Source: an uncultured Verrucomicrobia subdivision 3 bacterium
Lineage (GTDB): Bacteria > Verrucomicrobiota > Verrucomicrobiia > Limisphaerales > UBA11358
Reading direction: 5' to 3'
NCBI GenBank assembly: GCA_903917705.1
Contig: CAIXBQ010000080.1
Location: 1-40,732, forward strand
Length of the DNA stretch: 40,732 nt
Shown here: in pieces, positions 17,834-24,028 of the stretch
Position numbering within the stretch: position 1 is the first letter of the stretch
Layout: each line of letters starts with the position of its first letter
Notes under the pieces: model-generated
What the model saw: the letters and a program-made list of their open reading frames with translations, nothing else
What the model was told of the DNA's origin: nothing
The model's database searches: none
Made by a program: the position numbers and the translations under genes

Positions 17834-18232
17834 ATTTCCATAACTCACCCCACCAAAGAGGGTCCGGCAAGCCCTCTTTCCAGTCGGAAATCGTAAATTT
17901 CCGATCAGCAAACGTAAATTTCCTATCAGCAATCGGCAATTTCCGTACAGCGAACGTAAATTTCCGTACGGCGAACGACGATTTCCTATCAGCAACCGAC
18001 GATTTCCGTACAGCAATCGTCGTTTGCCGTATAGCGAACGCCGTCCGCTGATACTCCCGCGACGATTTCCATACAGCGAATGATGATTTCCATACGGCGG
18101 ACAGCGCTCGCCATACCTCGGACACCAGTTTCCTATCAGCGAACGGGGATTTCCGTAACCCGAACATCACTTGCCGTATCTCGAACGGCGTCCGCTGATA
18201 CTCCCTTGGCGATTTCCATACAGCGGATGGCG
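17834..18232. repeat. 21-bp tandem repeat array (17 clear units plus two decayed units)
   Basis: Seventeen consecutive units of exactly 21 bp run from 17876 to 18232. Two more positions in the same register (17834 and 17855) look like decayed units. A typical unit starts ATTTCC, continues with a core such as GTACAGCGAACG and ends in three variable bases. Unit 8 (18044) and unit 15 (18191) share TCCGCTGATACTCCC, and units 7/14 and 9/16 also match, giving a partial higher-order period of 147 bp. Since 21 is divisible by three, frames stay open across the array on both strands; the minus-strand frame at 17826-18170 would encode heptapeptides such as FAVRKSS and FADRKFT. No start signal supports translation. 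Confidence 0.92.
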
Positions 18233-18293
18233 TTGTTCAAAGCGCCCGCCGCGGGAATGGTCCGACTTCTTTTCTGCAGGCACAAAAAAGGGT

Positions 18294-18309
18294 CGCCATG
18301 ATCATGGCG
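18294..18309. promoter_or_regulatory. Perfect 16-bp palindrome upstream of thiG
   Basis: CGCCATGATCATGGCG is perfectly self-complementary and ends 53 bases before the thiG start. Its length and location fit the operator of a dimeric regulator, though a chance palindrome or recombination site cannot be excluded. I looked for a TPP riboswitch (conserved CTGAGA and ACCTGA-type elements) in 18233-18362 and saw none. Confidence 0.45.
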
Positions 18310-18362
18310 GCTGAAAATCTTCCCGCCTCGACAATTCGCCGCAATTTTCTAAATTATCCCGA

Positions 18363-19151
18363 ATGTCGTTTGTTCATAAACCTTTGATCATTGCCGGCCG
18401 CGAGTTCGGTTCGCGGCTGATCCTCGGCACGGGAAAATTCCCGTCGCCGGAAGCCATGCGCGATGCGCTGGCCGCCAGCGGCACGGAAATGGTCACCGTC
18501 GCCCTGCGCCGCGCGGATTTGAGCGGGAAGAAAGATCCGTTCGCGAATATCCTCGAATTCATTGACCCGAAGAAATATCTGCTCCTGCCCAATACCAGCG
18601 GCGCGATGAACGCCGAGGAAGCCGTCCGCCTCGCGCGCCTCGCCGTCGCCGCCGGTCTGCCGAAATGGGTGAAACTTGAAATTCATCCCGACCCCCGCTA
18701 TCTCTTGCCCGATCCGATTGAGACGTTCAAGGCGGCGGAGATTCTGGTGAAAGAGGGGTTCACCGTGCTGCCCTATATCAACGCCGATCCGGTGCTGGCG
18801 AAGCGGTTGCAGGAAGTGGGCTGCGCGACGGTGATGCCGCTGGGTTCGCCCATCGGCTCGAATCGCGGCATTCAGACACGGGACCAGATCCGCATCATCA
18901 TCGAGCAGGCGACGGTCCCAGTGGTCGTGGATGCGGGCATCGGCGCGCCGAGCCACGCGGCGGAGGCGATGGAACTGGGCGCGGACGCCGTGCTGGTGAA
19001 CACGGCCGTGGCCGTGGCGAACGACCCGAACCGCATGGGTATCGCGTTCAAGTTGGCTGTGGAAGCCGGCCGTGCCGCATTTGAAATCGGCTTGGGCGCG
19101 CCGAGCGAAACGGCGACCGCCACGAGTCCGTTGACCGCATTTTTGGATTAG
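18363..19151 (+). CDS. thiG: Thiazole synthase ThiG
   Basis: A 262-residue TIM-barrel enzyme of thiamine biosynthesis. It joins 1-deoxy-D-xylulose 5-phosphate, dehydroglycine and the ThiS thiocarboxylate to form the thiazole phosphate. Recognition is secure: [18 protein letters not shown] at the N-terminus, Lys104 in [10 protein letters not shown] as the Schiff-base lysine, the phosphate-binding run [14 protein letters not shown], and [20 protein letters not shown] followed by [10 protein letters not shown]. Length is normal. No thiS, thiH/thiO or thiF lies in this window, so the partners must be elsewhere. The heptose kinase gene follows after 92 bp on the same strand. Confidence 0.97.
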   Translation: MSFVHKPLIIAGREFGSRLILGTGKFPSPEAMRDALAASGTEMVTVALRRADLSGKKDPFANILEFIDPKKYLLLPNTSGAMNAEEAVRLARLAVAAGLPKWVKLEIHPDPRYLLPDPIETFKAAEILVKEGFTVLPYINADPVLAKRLQEVGCATVMPLGSPIGSNRGIQTRDQIRIIIEQATVPVVVDAGIGAPSHAAEAMELGADAVLVNTAVAVANDPNRMGIAFKLAVEAGRAAFEIGLGAPSETATATSPLTAFLD

Positions 19152-19176
19152 TCTCTGTAACAAACAAAATACCGCC

Positions 19177-19233
19177 ACACGAATTAATCTGAATGGAACA
19201 ATTTGATTTAACGAATATTTGTGAAATTCGTGT
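19177..19233. repeat. Inverted repeat between thiG and the heptose kinase gene
   Basis: ACACGAATT at 19177-19185 is exactly complementary to AATTCGTGT at 19225-19233, with an AT-rich 39-nt loop. It ends about 10 bases before the start codon at 19244, so pairing could affect translation. Its AT-rich composition differs from the flanking genes. It resembles short dispersed repeats seen ahead of genes in related genomes, which is a recollection and not a search result. Confidence 0.5.
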
Positions 19234-19243
19234 CTAACAAAAT

Positions 19244-20257
19244 ATGAACGGCAAAACTCTATCCGCTGCCCGCGCCCGCCAGATTCTGGCCGCCGCGCAA
19301 AAGACCCGCGTCCTTGTCGTTGGCGATGTGATGCTGGACCAGTTCATCTGGGGCGGGGTGTCGCGCATATCGCCGGAGGCGCCGGTGCCGGTGGTGGATT
19401 TTGCCCGCGAGAGCTTCATGCCCGGCGGCGCGGCGAACGTGGCGCGCAACCTGGTTTGTCTCAAGACACCGGCGGAACTATTCGGAGCCATTGGCAATGA
19501 CGACGCGGCGCGCAAGTTACAGAGGCTGCTGGGTGAGCAAAATATCGGCTGCACCGGGCTGGTGAGGAATTCCACGCGGCATACGAGCATCAAGACGCGC
19601 ATCGTCGCCCACCAGCAACAAGTGGTGCGCATTGATCGCGAGACTCGCGGCGCCCTGGACGCCAGGACCACGGCGAGGTTGCTGGCGGAATTCCGGACCA
19701 AACTCCCCAGGGCCGCTGCCGTCATCGTCGGCGACTACGGCAAGGGTGTGGTGACGCAGCCACTGCTGAACGAGATCAAATCGTTTTGTCACGAGCGCGG
19801 CGTCTGGCTGAGCCTCGACCCGAAGCCGGTGCATCACCTGGATTTGAGCAATCTATCGCTCATCACGCCGAACCGGAAGGAGGCATTTGAACTTGCGGAT
19901 CTGCCGGATGAAACCAGGAACGCCAATCCGTTCGCGGACAAAAACCTGATGCTTGTCGCGGAACGGCTGCTGAACGAATTGCGCCCGGCGCTGTTGCTCA
20001 TCACGCTGGGCGAGTTTGGTATGCTGCTGTGCCAGCGCGGGCAGAAGCCGTTTCACATCCCCACGGTGGCGCAGGAGGTGTTCGATGTTTCCGGCGCGGG
20101 CGACACAGTCATCGCGACGTTCACCCTGGCGGTTGCGGCGGGAGCTTCGCCCATTGAAGCGGCGATATTGTCCAATCACGCGGCCGGCATCGTGGTTGGC
20201 AAGGTCGGCACGGCGACGACCTCGCCGGAGGAACTGGCGAAAAGTTTTCCAAAATAA
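19244..20257 (+). CDS. rfaE1: D-glycero-beta-D-manno-heptose-7-phosphate kinase (HldE N-domain/RfaE1 type)
   Basis: A 337-residue PfkB-family sugar kinase. It should phosphorylate heptose 7-phosphate at C1 on the way to ADP-heptose for lipopolysaccharide inner core. Visible signatures are VLVVGDVMLDQFIWG, the substrate-site VSRISPEAPVPV typical of RfaE/HldE, PGGAANVARNL, the central GDYGKGVV, and the PfkB C-terminal signature DVSGAGDTVIATF with the catalytic Asp. The length corresponds to the kinase half only; the nucleotidyltransferase half found in E. coli HldE is absent, so a separate adenylyltransferase should exist. It implies a Gram-negative envelope containing heptose. The ATG at 19244 is the natural start; panB follows after 60 bp. 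Confidence 0.93.
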   Translation: MNGKTLSAARARQILAAAQKTRVLVVGDVMLDQFIWGGVSRISPEAPVPVVDFARESFMPGGAANVARNLVCLKTPAELFGAIGNDDAARKLQRLLGEQNIGCTGLVRNSTRHTSIKTRIVAHQQQVVRIDRETRGALDARTTARLLAEFRTKLPRAAAVIVGDYGKGVVTQPLLNEIKSFCHERGVWLSLDPKPVHHLDLSNLSLITPNRKEAFELADLPDETRNANPFADKNLMLVAERLLNELRPALLLITLGEFGMLLCQRGQKPFHIPTVAQEVFDVSGAGDTVIATFTLAVAAGASPIEAAILSNHAAGIVVGKVGTATTSPEELAKSFPK

Positions 20258-20261
20258 ATCA

Positions 20262-20312
20262 TCCGCCGATTAACGCAGAAAGCCTGTTTAAAAACCCGGG
20301 GTAATCTGCGGA
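20262..20312. repeat. Inverted repeat between the heptose kinase gene and panB
   Basis: TCCGCCGATTA at 20262-20272 pairs with TAATCTGCGGA at 20302-20312 at 10 of 11 positions, and CGCAGA at 20274-20279 can also pair with TCTGCG at 20305-20310. The element fills nearly the whole gap and ends five bases before the panB start codon. Its placement matches the inverted repeat ahead of the heptose kinase gene, though the sequence differs. Confidence 0.5.
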
Positions 20313-20317
20313 CAAAA

Positions 20318-21094
20318 ATGAATTCTTCAAAGATCACCGTTGGAACCATTCGCGCGATGAAGGCTCGCGGCGAGCAGATAGCTGCGCTCACGGCGTATGA
20401 TTATCCGATGGCGAAGCTGCTTGACGAGGCGGGCGTGCCCCTGCTGCTCGTCGGCGATTCCGTTGGCATGGTCGTGCTCGGTTATCCGGATACGACGCAC
20501 GTGACCATGGCGGAAATGGAGCATCATGTCCGCGCCGCCGCCCGGGCGCATCCGCGCGCGTTGCTCGGAGCGGATTTGCCTTATCGAAGTTATGAGGAGG
20601 TGGACGGCGCGGTGGCCAATGCACGGCAGTTGATCGCGGCGGGTGCGGAATATGTGAAGGCGGAAGGCGGCTGTGAAATCCTGCCGCAGGTGAAGGCCAT
20701 CCTCGCGGCCGGCATTCCTTTTTGCGGACATCTGGGAATGCTGCCGCAGCATGTTTTGGAAGAAGGCGGCTACCACATCAAGGGCAGGCTGGAAGCGGAG
20801 CATCGGAAATTGCTGGAAGATGCGAAGGCGCTGGCCGCCGCGGGCGCATTCGCCGTGGTGCTGGAACTCGTGACGCCGCCGGTGGCGCAGGAGATTTCCG
20901 CGCAGCTTCCCATCCCCGCCATTGGCATCGGCAGCGGGCCGGGCTGCGACGGGCAGATTCTGGTGACGCATGATTTGATCGGGAGCTTTCCGTGGTTCAC
21001 GCCTCGCTTCGTGAAGCCGAAAGCGAACTGCGCGGCGGAAATCAAGTCGGCGGTGGCGGCGTGGAAAAGTTCGCTAGCCGCGCCGGGGGAATAA
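20318..21094 (+). CDS. panB: 3-methyl-2-oxobutanoate hydroxymethyltransferase (ketopantoate hydroxymethyltransferase)
   Basis: A 258-residue (beta/alpha)8 enzyme that transfers a hydroxymethyl group from methylenetetrahydrofolate to 2-oxoisovalerate, the first committed step of pantothenate and coenzyme A synthesis. Family motifs are ALTAYDYPMAKLLDEAG, LLVGDSVGMVVLGYPDT (metal-binding Asp), MEHHVRAAARAHPRALLGAD, a segment starting EYVKAEGG, GHLGMLPQHVLEEGGY, VVLELVTPPVAQEI with the catalytic Glu, and PAIGIGSGPGCDGQILVTHD. Length and motif order are normal. panC and panD are not in the window. It lies in a co-directional group with thiG, the heptose kinase gene and the SLBB-like lipoprotein gene. 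Confidence 0.97.
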   Translation: MNSSKITVGTIRAMKARGEQIAALTAYDYPMAKLLDEAGVPLLLVGDSVGMVVLGYPDTTHVTMAEMEHHVRAAARAHPRALLGADLPYRSYEEVDGAVANARQLIAAGAEYVKAEGGCEILPQVKAILAAGIPFCGHLGMLPQHVLEEGGYHIKGRLEAEHRKLLEDAKALAAAGAFAVVLELVTPPVAQEISAQLPIPAIGIGSGPGCDGQILVTHDLIGSFPWFTPRFVKPKANCAAEIKSAVAAWKSSLAAPGE

Positions 21095-21152
21095 ATTCCC
21101 GTGCAACCGGATGGCGGTGCCGGTGTTGGAATGATGACTTTTTGAAGATCGG

Positions 21153-21512
21153 ATGAAACCTCTGTCCATCATGTTGCTGCTGGTGCTGGCGGTTGTCGGC
21201 TGCACCACAAAATCGCGGGCGCGGCAGGACGCGCAGGGCGCTTTTCTCGCCGGGCAGAATGCGGCGTTGCGGCAGCAGCAGGCGTCCTCGCCGGGCGTCA
21301 CCATCCTCGGGGCGGTGCAGCATGCCGCCGTGCCGTGGGTCGCTGGGCTGACGCTCGCGCAGGCGGTGGCAACGGCGGATTACATCGGGCTGCATGAGCC
21401 GCGTCAGATCATCCTTTCCCGTCAGGGCGAGAGCGCGGCGCTGGATCCGAAAGTTTTGCTGAATGGCGTGGTGGTGCCGTTGGAGCCGGGCGACGTGGTT
21501 GAGATTCGCTAA
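21153..21512 (+). CDS. Small lipoprotein with SLBB-like domain
   Basis: A 119-residue predicted lipoprotein. The signal MKPLSIMLLLVLAVVGC ends at lipobox Cys17. After an Ala/Gln-rich helical stretch (about 25-50), the rest resembles the SLBB beta-grasp fold of polysaccharide export proteins: VPWVAGLTLAQAVATADYIG, then IILSRQGE, then LNGVVVPLEPGDVVEIR. The Poly_export domain that normally accompanies SLBB in Wza-type proteins is missing, so this is a short stand-alone SLBB protein of unknown role, perhaps binding glycan at the outer membrane. It lies 58 bp after panB on the same strand. Confidence 0.78.
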   Translation: MKPLSIMLLLVLAVVGCTTKSRARQDAQGAFLAGQNAALRQQQASSPGVTILGAVQHAAVPWVAGLTLAQAVATADYIGLHEPRQIILSRQGESAALDPKVLLNGVVVPLEPGDVVEIR

Positions 21513-21677
21513 TTGATGCCGGCCGGCAAACCGTTGGCGCCAATCGATGAGCCTTCCGATTTACCTCCGTAGTTCGGGGTTTTCCTTTGAACACCCCAAC
21601 AACTTTTTAAGTATTTTTCACTTGGACAGCCAATTTCCACCCCACTTGCGATGATGTCGTCGAAAGAAAGGCAAATT

Positions 21678-21740
21678 ATGACGACCAATCAACAACTACA
21701 ACTCGGATTCAACGGCGCGAACCGCGAAGTGAACTTCTAA
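21678..21740 (+). CDS. Possible 20-residue micro-ORF, perhaps a truncated gene
   Basis: A purine-rich site (AAGAAAGG, 21664-21671) precedes an ATG at 21678 that opens a 20-codon frame beginning MTTNQQLQLGFNG and stopping at 21740. The beginning looks like the first residues of small basic verrucomicrobial proteins that I recall starting with a TQLQLxFNG-like sequence, so this may be the truncated 5' end of such a gene. The stop overlaps the tail of the convergent esterase gene by four bases. It could also be chance. Confidence 0.3.
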   Translation: MTTNQQLQLGFNGANREVNF

Positions 21741-22360
21741 GCGTTGTAACCTTCGCGGATGAATTCCCGGATGGCGGCGATTTCCTCCTCGCCATGGATG
21801 GTGTGTTCCTTGGGGAACTCGCGCCAAGTGATATTCACTCCGGCGGCTTGCAAGCGGTGAACTTGATCGCGCACTTCGGCAAAAGGCAAGATCGGATCGA
21901 ACGCGCCATGCGTCGCGAGGATCCGTTGGGTTTTGGCTAGCGGTGAGAGGTCGCGAAGCAGATTGTCGATCTCAAACACCCAGCCGCTGATGCCGACGAC
22001 GCCGGCCAGCCGGTGCGGATACCGCAGGCCGGTTTCGAGGGCCATGAGGCAGCCCTGCGAAAAGCCGCCTAGCGTGATCTGGTCGGGGGGAAAGTTTTTG
22101 GTGCGCAGATCGTCGAGTAATTCATCCAGTAATCGACGGCTCCGATGGACGCCGGGGACGATGTCGCCGGGATAATCGAACCACGAAAAGCCGTCGTAGT
22201 AGCGGTCGGGGGCGTTGACGAGGAGGATATTGAGCCACGGCAGATTTAGCGCGTCGGGCAGCCAGCGCCACCCTTCCATGCTGTCGCCGAGGCCGTGAAG
22301 CATGACGAGCAGGCGGCGGGAACTTTTTTCGGCGGCGGGAATGTATTCGGTGTGTAGCAT
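21737..22360 (-). CDS. Alpha/beta hydrolase, carboxylesterase/phospholipase family
   Basis: A 207-residue cytoplasmic serine hydrolase of the acyl-protein-thioesterase/carboxylesterase type (Abhydrolase_2). The catalytic triad is visible: Ser101 in GGFSQG, Asp155 in HGAFDPIL and His189 in HTIHGEEE. The oxyanion segment MLHGLGDS occurs near residue 20. Length is typical. Natural substrates in this family are short acyl esters and are hard to predict. It is the last of four minus-strand genes with almost no spacing: its start lies three bases after the stop of the haem-binding-domain gene, so it is probably translated from the same mRNA as the phosphorelay genes. Confidence 0.92.
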   Translation of the reverse strand: MLHTEYIPAAEKSSRRLLVMLHGLGDSMEGWRWLPDALNLPWLNILLVNAPDRYYDGFSWFDYPGDIVPGVHRSRRLLDELLDDLRTKNFPPDQITLGGFSQGCLMALETGLRYPHRLAGVVGISGWVFEIDNLLRDLSPLAKTQRILATHGAFDPILPFAEVRDQVHRLQAAGVNITWREFPKEHTIHGEEEIAAIREFIREGYNA

Positions 22361-22363
22361 CGG

Positions 22364-22828
22364 TCAATTATTGGTGGCCGCGCGCAGCTTGTCCGCGGCG
22401 TTCTCGGTCCAGTCCATGATGGCTTTGCGCTGGGCTTCGGATAGCCGTGCGCCGGTGTGGATGAAGGTGTATTTCTTCGGCGGCATTTCCCGGTAATCGA
22501 GGACTTCGTTGATGCGGTCCAGTTTTTTGGCGGCGTGGCCGGCATCGGCCTGCGGCCAGTCGGAAAAATCCAGGTGCTCGCGGCCTTCGTCCACGTCGGA
22601 TGTGACCAGCCACGATACGGGGGCGACGCGTGAATACCACGGCCAGGTGGTTTCCCTCGAGTGACAGTCATAGCACGCGGTTCGAAGCGCGGCGGCGACG
22701 GATGCCGGCGGCCGGGCGACGGTGATGAAATCCAGTTTCACCGGTGGGTTGGTGCGCGCGGGATTGAACAGTTGCAGCGCCACAAAAATGATCGCGGCGC
22801 CCGGCAGAATCAATTTCCACTTGTTCAC
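22364..22828 (-). CDS. Membrane-anchored haem-binding-domain protein (CxxCH)
   Basis: A 154-residue protein with an N-terminal membrane anchor (about 5-22) and a domain matching my memory of the Haem_bd family: CYDCHSRETTWPWYSRVAPV with the Cys52-x-x-Cys55-His56 motif, a conserved SWLVTSDVDEGREHLDFSDW region, and a C-terminal MPPKKYTFIHTGARLSEAQR segment. One covalently bound c-type haem is expected on the periplasmic side. Members of this family often sit beside other redox genes; here the neighbours are phosphorelay genes six bases upstream and an esterase gene three bases downstream, which is unusual. A redox-sensing link to the phosphorelay is an inference. Confidence 0.88.
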   Translation of the reverse strand: MNKWKLILPGAAIIFVALQLFNPARTNPPVKLDFITVARPPASVAAALRTACYDCHSRETTWPWYSRVAPVSWLVTSDVDEGREHLDFSDWPQADAGHAAKKLDRINEVLDYREMPPKKYTFIHTGARLSEAQRKAIMDWTENAADKLRAATNN

Positions 22829-22834
22829 GACCGG

Positions 22835-24028
22835 TCAGTTGCTGTGCAGCCGCGCGGACTGGAGCCGGGCGCGGAGAACGTGAATGAGCGCCTTGACGGT
22901 CAGTTCAATGAAAAGAAACGGCTTGCCGATGAAATCGTTGCCGCCGGCCATGGTGGAGCTGGTGCGGTTGTCGAAGTCGTTGAGGCTGGTGACGAAGACG
23001 ACGGGTGTCTTTTTGTGATGGGGCAGGGCGCGGAGCTTGGCGCAAAGCTCGTAGCCAGTCATGCCGGGCATGTCCACGTCGAGGAAGACGAGGTCGAACT
23101 CGTTTTCGGCCAGCAACTGTAAAGCCTGTTCCGGATCCTCGAGGTTGACGGACTTGAGCCGGGCTTTTTCGAGGGCATAAACGATGGCGCGGCGGGAAAT
23201 GGCCTCATCGTCCACCACCAGGATTTTCGTGACGGGGATTTCCTGCTTGTCCGGCAGCGTGCCCTTGTCGAACAGCAGGCCGAGAAAATCTACCGCCGCC
23301 GCGATGGTGCGGATGCTGGAGGCGTTGATGTTCTTGGGCTTTTCGTATACTTCTTTGAGCAGCGCTTCGAAGGCGGAGGCCATGTGGGCGATTTGGGCGA
23401 GGCCCGCGATGCCGGCATTGCCGTTGAGCGCGTGGACCTGGCGGTAAAGCTCGTAGACTTGCTTGAGCCGGGCCATTTCATTTTCGGCCTTGACGAGGGT
23501 TTGAAGGCCGGAGCGCAGCGCATAAAGCGTGGTTGGAAGGTTTTCGATGAAGGTCTTGCGCAAATCCGCTTGGAACTCCGCGTCGCTGCCGCCGGCGAGT
23601 TCCACCGGCATGGCGGGTTCGGCCTGAAATGTGGATGGCTGTACCGGCGTCATGGCGCCGCTGTCGCCGATGCTGTGGCGCACGACGTCGATGACATCCT
23701 TGGGGGTGCAGTTGGCCTTGGACAAGCATTTGTTGGCCCCGGCGCGCCACGCTTCCTGGATCAGATTGGTCAGGTAGGTGTTGGAAAAAACGATCACCGG
23801 TACTTTGGCAAAATCCGTCTCGGCCCTGATTTCCTTGATGACGTCTACGCCTGAAATGCCAGGCAGCATGAGGTCCAGGATGATCAAATCCGGCTTGAAG
23901 GTGCGCATGACCTTCAGACCGCTTTCCCCGTCAGGTGCCACTTCGGCCTTGTAGCCTTCCACCGCCAGTTTGTTGCGGTAGACATTGGCCACAATCTGGT
24001 CGTCCTCGATGAGCAGGATTTTCTTCAT
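22835..24028 (-). CDS. REC-HPt-REC phosphorelay response regulator
   Basis: A 397-residue signalling protein without a DNA-binding domain. The N-terminal receiver (about 2-120) has Glu8-Asp9-Asp10, phosphoacceptor Asp52 and Lys104. The central part (about 150-250) looks like a histidine phosphotransfer domain, with His199 in VHALNGNAG, close to the usual HxLKG. The C-terminal receiver (about 268-390) has VVDDE, FLDVDMPG and a GKPF segment. It can therefore accept and pass phosphate at three sites. Its ATG overlaps the stop codon of the hybrid kinase gene by four bases (ATGA), indicating translational coupling and very likely partnership. The output is presumably a protein-protein interaction. 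Confidence 0.92.
   Translation of the reverse strand: MKKILLIEDDQIVANVYRNKLAVEGYKAEVAPDGESGLKVMRTFKPDLIILDLMLPGISGVDVIKEIRAETDFAKVPVIVFSNTYLTNLIQEAWRAGANKCLSKANCTPKDVIDVVRHSIGDSGAMTPVQPSTFQAEPAMPVELAGGSDAEFQADLRKTFIENLPTTLYALRSGLQTLVKAENEMARLKQVYELYRQVHALNGNAGIAGLAQIAHMASAFEALLKEVYEKPKNINASSIRTIAAAVDFLGLLFDKGTLPDKQEIPVTKILVVDDEAISRRAIVYALEKARLKSVNLEDPEQALQLLAENEFDLVFLDVDMPGMTGYELCAKLRALPHHKKTPVVFVTSLNDFDNRTSSTMAGGNDFIGKPFLFIELTVKALIHVLRARLQSARLHSN

Noticed and set aside
17826-18170. Minus-strand 114-codon frame with heptapeptide repeats
   Set aside because: It exists because the repeat unit is 21 bp; no ribosome binding site is seen, and other frames of the array are equally open. Kept only as part of the repeat finding.
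17876-18232. Repeat array considered as a CRISPR
   Set aside because: Units are contiguous 21-mers with no spacers of constant length, and no cas genes lie nearby.
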